Positions 60,786 through 64,000 of a DNA stretch of 64,000 bases are shown in pieces (position 1 is the stretch's first letter; every line of letters starts with the position of its first letter). The stretch is from contig NZ_OZ201293.1 in assembly GCF_964332355.1 (NCBI RefSeq), forward strand, positions 744,001 through 808,000, written 5' to 3'. Source of the stretch: Imbroritus primus (lineage in GTDB: Bacteria > Pseudomonadota > Gammaproteobacteria > Burkholderiales > Burkholderiaceae). The position numbers and the translations under genes are program-made. A model generated the notes under the pieces. The model had not been told where the DNA came from. It saw only the letters and a program-made list of their open reading frames with translations, and made no database searches.

Positions 60786-61704
60786 AACCCTGCCTGGCTG
60801 GTGGAATGCCGGCCGGCAGGCCGGCCTGACTCAGTGCCAGGAAGGCCCGGCTCGCATGCGAGCCGCCGCTGGCAGCATTCGGCACCAGAATGCTGAACTG
60901 GCGGCTCAGCAGCGCAGCCGGCCGGATGGCGAGGCTGGTGAGGATATCGTCACCATGTCGCATCGACATGGCTGACACGAAGCCGATACCCATGCCAGCC
61001 CGCACCGCCTCCTTCACGCCCTCGACGCCTGCCAGCTCGAGGGCGATCCGCGCTTCCAGGCCACGGGCCGCGAACGCATCTTCCACGACCTGACGCACCC
61101 CCGACCCCGGCTCACGCCAGATCAGCGGGTAGCTCGCCAGCGTTTCCAGCGGGACCGACACGGTGCCGGTACGCGCCAGCGGGTGCGTGTTGGGCACGAT
61201 GGCCACGATGTTGTCGCGGTGCCACGGATAGACCCCGATTTCCGGCGAGAGGTTGGCGGGCACGCCGCCTTCGATGAAGGCGATATCGAGCTCGGTGATC
61301 TCGCGCATGATTTCCGCCGTGTTGCCGTCGAGCATCTCGATGCGGATGCCCGGATGGCGGCCATGGAAGTCCGCCACCAGGTAGGGCAATACATAACTGG
61401 CGGGCGTGGTACTGGCGCCGAGGCGCAGCGTGCCGGCCTCGATGCCCTTGAGCGCGCGCCGGAAGGCCTGCGCCTCGGCATAGGCGGCCTGCGCGCGCTG
61501 GGCATATTGCGCCAGTTGCTGGCCGGTGGGTGTCAGTTCGATGCCACGCCCCTCGCGGTGGTACAGGGGTTCGCCCAGCGATTCCTGCAGCAGGCGCAGT
61601 TGCCCGGATACCGCCGGCTGGGAGAGGTGCAGCAGCTGGGCGGCACGGCTGATATTGCGGTGCTGGGCCACCATTGCGAAGGTCAGGAGCTGGTCGGGTG
61701 TCAT
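60784..61704 (-). CDS. LysR-family regulator
   Basis: 306 residues. N-terminal helix-turn-helix (MTPDQLLTFAMVAQHRNISRAAQLLHLSQPAVSGQLRLLQE, 1-41) and periplasmic-binding-like effector domain (about 90-295; GTLRLGASTTPASYVLPYLVADFHGRHPGIRIEML). Divergent from the molybdoenzyme gene, its probable target; the effector may be sulfite or another sulfur compound (inference). ATG 61704. Confidence 0.9.
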   Translation of the reverse strand: MTPDQLLTFAMVAQHRNISRAAQLLHLSQPAVSGQLRLLQESLGEPLYHREGRGIELTPTGQQLAQYAQRAQAAYAEAQAFRRALKGIEAGTLRLGASTTPASYVLPYLVADFHGRHPGIRIEMLDGNTAEIMREITELDIAFIEGGVPANLSPEIGVYPWHRDNIVAIVPNTHPLARTGTVSVPLETLASYPLIWREPGSGVRQVVEDAFAARGLEARIALELAGVEGVKEAVRAGMGIGFVSAMSMRHGDDILTSLAIRPAALLSRQFSILVPNAASGGSHASRAFLALSQAGLPAGIPPARQG

Positions 61705-61714
61705 GGCGTTTTAT

Positions 61715-61733
61715 ATATAAGTTGAACCTATAT
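61715..61733. promoter_or_regulatory. Candidate LysR binding site
   Basis: ATATA-AGTTGAACC-TATAT, a perfect 5-9-5 inverted repeat containing the T-N11-A pattern, 11 bases upstream of the LysR ATG in the 233-base divergent region. Confidence 0.5.
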
Positions 61734-61937
61734 TTTGTATCTAAAAACGTAACTATTCAAATGGTTGAGCATGTCATAACATCCACCCAAAGTAGCCATC
61801 ACTGGCATAAGAAGCGCTTTCGAAATGATTCTGGCCTCGCCGGCACCCCAGCCGCGATGAACGGGCGGACACCCAAGAATGTCTCCCCGTACGGTTTCGC
61901 TTCATTTGGACAGTGCTTCTGATAAGCGAGACACGAT

Positions 61938-64000
61938 ATGCCCCCCACGACCACGACCACAGGCGTCACGCCGATCTATGATCCGATCTCGATCACCGAG
62001 GACCGGAATGGCGGCGCCACGACCCACAACACCACCTGCTACATGTGCGCCTGCCGCTGCGGCATCCGCGTGCACGTGAAAGAAGGCGAGGTGCGCTACA
62101 TCGAAGGCAACCCGGATCACCCGCTGAACCAGGGCGTGATCTGCGCCAAGGGCGGCTCGGGCATCATGAAGCAGTACTCGCCCGCGCGCCTGTCGCAGCC
62201 GCTGCGCCGCAAGGCCAATGCAGCTCGTGGCGATGCCCAGTTCGAGCCGATCTCGTGGGAAGAAACCTTCAGCATCCTGACCGAGCGCCTCGGCAAGATC
62301 CGCGCGACGGATCCCAAGCGTTTCGCGCTGTTCACCGGCCGTGACCAGATGCAGGCCCTGACCGGCCTGTTCGCGCGCAACTTCGGTACGCCCAACTACG
62401 CGGCGCACGGCGGCTTCTGCTCGGTCAACATGGCCGCTGGCATGATCTACACGATCGGCGGTTCGTTCTGGGAATTCGGCGGTCCGGATCTCGACCGCGC
62501 CAAGCTGTTCATCATGCTCGGCACGGCGGAAGACCACCACAGCAATCCGCTCAAGATCGCTATCTCCAAGTTCAAGCGTTCGGGCGGCCGTTTCGTGTCG
62601 ATCAATCCGGTGCGTACCGGCTACTCTGCCATCGCGGACGAATGGATCCCGATCAAGCCGGGCACCGACGGTGCGCTGCTGATGGCCATCACGCATGTCC
62701 TGATCCGCGACAACCTGATCGACCACGACTTCACCAAGCGCTATACCAACGGCCCGCAACTGGTCAACGATGACCCGTCGCACGCCGAGCACGGCCTGTT
62801 CGTGATGGATCCGGATGGCGATCCGCTCAATGCCGCGTACCCGCACAACAAGTGGGTGTGGGATGCCCGCACCAACCAGCCGGCTTCGGTGTATGGCGAA
62901 GGCGTCGAGCCGACGCTCGAGGGTGCGTACCAGATGCCCAACGGCCTGCCGGTCAAGACTGCGTTCCAGCTGCTGAAGGAGCGCCACGCGACCTACACGC
63001 CGGAATGGGCGGCCGAGATCACCGGCATTCCCGCCGCGCGCATCGAGCAGCTGGCCCGCGAGATCGGTACGGTGGCCAAGGAGCAGGCCTTCGAACTGCC
63101 GATCGAGTGGACCGACAGCTGGGGCAAGACGCACAAGTCCGTGCAGGGCCGTCCGGTCGCGTTCCACGCGATGCGCGGTCTCGCGGCGCACAGCAATGGC
63201 TTCCACACGATCCGCTCGCTCGCCATCGTGATGAGCCTGATCGGTACCATCGACCGCCCGGGCGGCTTCCGCCACAAGGCACCGTATCCGAAGGAAATTC
63301 CGCCTAACGTCAAGACGCCCAAGTCGTGGGACGACATCAAGCCGAACACGCCGCTGAACGGCGTGCCGCTCGGCTTCCCGGCGACCCCGGACGACCTGGC
63401 GGTGGACGTGGACGGCAGCCCGATCCGCATCGACAAGGGCTTCTCGTGGGATCACCCGCTGTCGGCGCACGGCCTGATGCACAACGTCATCACCAATGCG
63501 TGGCGCGGTGACCCGTACCGCATCGATACCCTGCTGATCTTCATGGCGAACATGGCGTGGAACTCCACCATGAACACCAGCGAAGTCCGCAAGATGCTGA
63601 ACGACCGCGACGAGAACGGCGAGTACAAGATCCCGTTCATCGTGGTGTGCGATGCCTTCCAGAGCGAGATGACGGCCTACGCCGACCTCATTCTGCCGGA
63701 CACCACTTACCTCGAGCGCTATGACGCAATGAGCGTGCTCGATCGTCCGATCTCCGAGTACGATGGCCTTGTCGATGCAGTGCGCATTCCCGTGGTACCG
63801 CCGACCGGCGACGTGCGTCCGTTCCAGGACATGCTGGTGGAACTCGGCTCGCGCCTCAAGCTGCCGGCCTTCACCACGCCGGAAGGCACGCGCAAGTATG
63901 CGGATTACAAAGACTTCGTGGTCAACTTCGAAACCGCGCCCGGCTCGGGCATCGGTTTCCTCGCCGGCTGGCGCGGCAAGGATGGCAGCAAGTCCCTGCG
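61938..64000 (+). CDS. soeA: Molybdopterin oxidoreductase, probable sulfite dehydrogenase large subunit SoeA (cut by window edge)
   Basis: 687 residues are in view from ATG 61938; family members run to about 950. N-terminal 4Fe-4S motif Cys34-x2-Cys37-x3-Cys41...Cys69 (TTCYMCACRCGIRV, GVICAKGGSG), typical of the DMSO reductase superfamily; no Tat signal, so cytoplasmic. Molybdopterin domain with LFTGRDQMQALTGLFARNFG, KLFIMLGTAEDHHSNPLK and ILPDTTYLERYDAMSVLDRPI. Cytoplasmic SoeABC oxidises sulfite to sulfate and is used after taurine desulfonation in other bacteria. Thiosulfate/polysulfide reductase PhsA-type enzymes are the nearest alternative; soeB and soeC would be expected just beyond the edge. 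Confidence 0.78.
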   Translation, partial: MPPTTTTTGVTPIYDPISITEDRNGGATTHNTTCYMCACRCGIRVHVKEGEVRYIEGNPDHPLNQGVICAKGGSGIMKQYSPARLSQPLRRKANAARGDAQFEPISWEETFSILTERLGKIRATDPKRFALFTGRDQMQALTGLFARNFGTPNYAAHGGFCSVNMAAGMIYTIGGSFWEFGGPDLDRAKLFIMLGTAEDHHSNPLKIAISKFKRSGGRFVSINPVRTGYSAIADEWIPIKPGTDGALLMAITHVLIRDNLIDHDFTKRYTNGPQLVNDDPSHAEHGLFVMDPDGDPLNAAYPHNKWVWDARTNQPASVYGEGVEPTLEGAYQMPNGLPVKTAFQLLKERHATYTPEWAAEITGIPAARIEQLAREIGTVAKEQAFELPIEWTDSWGKTHKSVQGRPVAFHAMRGLAAHSNGFHTIRSLAIVMSLIGTIDRPGGFRHKAPYPKEIPPNVKTPKSWDDIKPNTPLNGVPLGFPATPDDLAVDVDGSPIRIDKGFSWDHPLSAHGLMHNVITNAWRGDPYRIDTLLIFMANMAWNSTMNTSEVRKMLNDRDENGEYKIPFIVVCDAFQSEMTAYADLILPDTTYLERYDAMSVLDRPISEYDGLVDAVRIPVVPPTGDVRPFQDMLVELGSRLKLPAFTTPEGTRKYADYKDFVVNFETAPGSGIGFLAGWRGKDGSKSL

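Noticed and set aside
1..64000. CRISPR arrays, transposases, integrases, prophage genes
   Set aside because: No regularly spaced repeats of CRISPR type and no such proteins found on either strand.

Overview
The window looks like chromosomal DNA of a high-GC betaproteobacterium of the Burkholderiaceae, most probably Cupriavidus/Ralstonia-like. This is inferred from gene order (ribE-ribD next to minor pilin genes, nrdR-glyA, ybgC-tolQRAB-pal-cpoB-queC) and from the sulfonate-catabolic gene content; I could not run a search to name the species. No phage, insertion sequence or CRISPR array is visible.

Left part (1-24.6 kb) is mainly core genome. It opens with the 5' part of a membrane protein, then riboflavin genes ribE/ribD. 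Next come two tandem minor-pilin operons of the same order (pilV-pilW-pilX-pilY1-pilE-fimT), one with a full-length PilY1 (8707-12492) and one with a short PilY1 lacking the adhesin half (3606-5648). nrdR and glyA follow, then the cell-envelope operon ybgC-tolQ-tolR-tolA-tolB-pal-cpoB, with a large inverted repeat between tolR and tolA. queC overlaps a YeeE/YedE-type sulfur transporter gene, and a tRNA-Lys(UUU) closes the block.

Directly beside the tRNA (24.6-30.2 kb, minus strand) lies the most unusual locus: an apparent RiPP (ribosomally made, modified peptide) cassette. It holds a 55-residue precursor ending GGEWDKKKK, an intrinsic terminator acting as attenuator, a predicted papain-like/C39-like protein, a peptidase-less ABC exporter and two different radical SAM enzymes. 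The four genes after the attenuator overlap head-to-tail. I do not recognise it as a named family.

Middle part (30.4-42 kb): a divergent acyl-CoA ligase, a tripartite heavy-metal-type RND efflux operon with a divergent TctD/TctE-like two-component system, a DUF1269-like membrane protein and a 3-hydroxyisobutyrate-dehydrogenase-family reductase.

Right part (42-64 kb) is a sulfonate-catabolism supercluster: a MocR/TauR-type regulator, TauX/TauY-like taurine dehydrogenase genes, TauABC-type transporter genes, a TauE-type exporter, a phosphotransacetylase with its IclR regulator, a second IclR gene followed by a TctC/Bug binding protein and SauS/SauT-like sulfoacetaldehyde dehydrogenase and sulfoacetate-CoA ligase, a third IclR gene divergent from an IseJ-like isethionate dehydrogenase and MHS-type transporter, and a LysR gene divergent from a SoeA-like molybdoenzyme cut by the right edge. 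The inferred logic is that taurine, isethionate and sulfoacetate all converge on sulfoacetaldehyde; desulfonation by Xsc would give acetyl phosphate (to Pta) and sulfite (to TauE export and Soe oxidation). xsc itself is not in the window.
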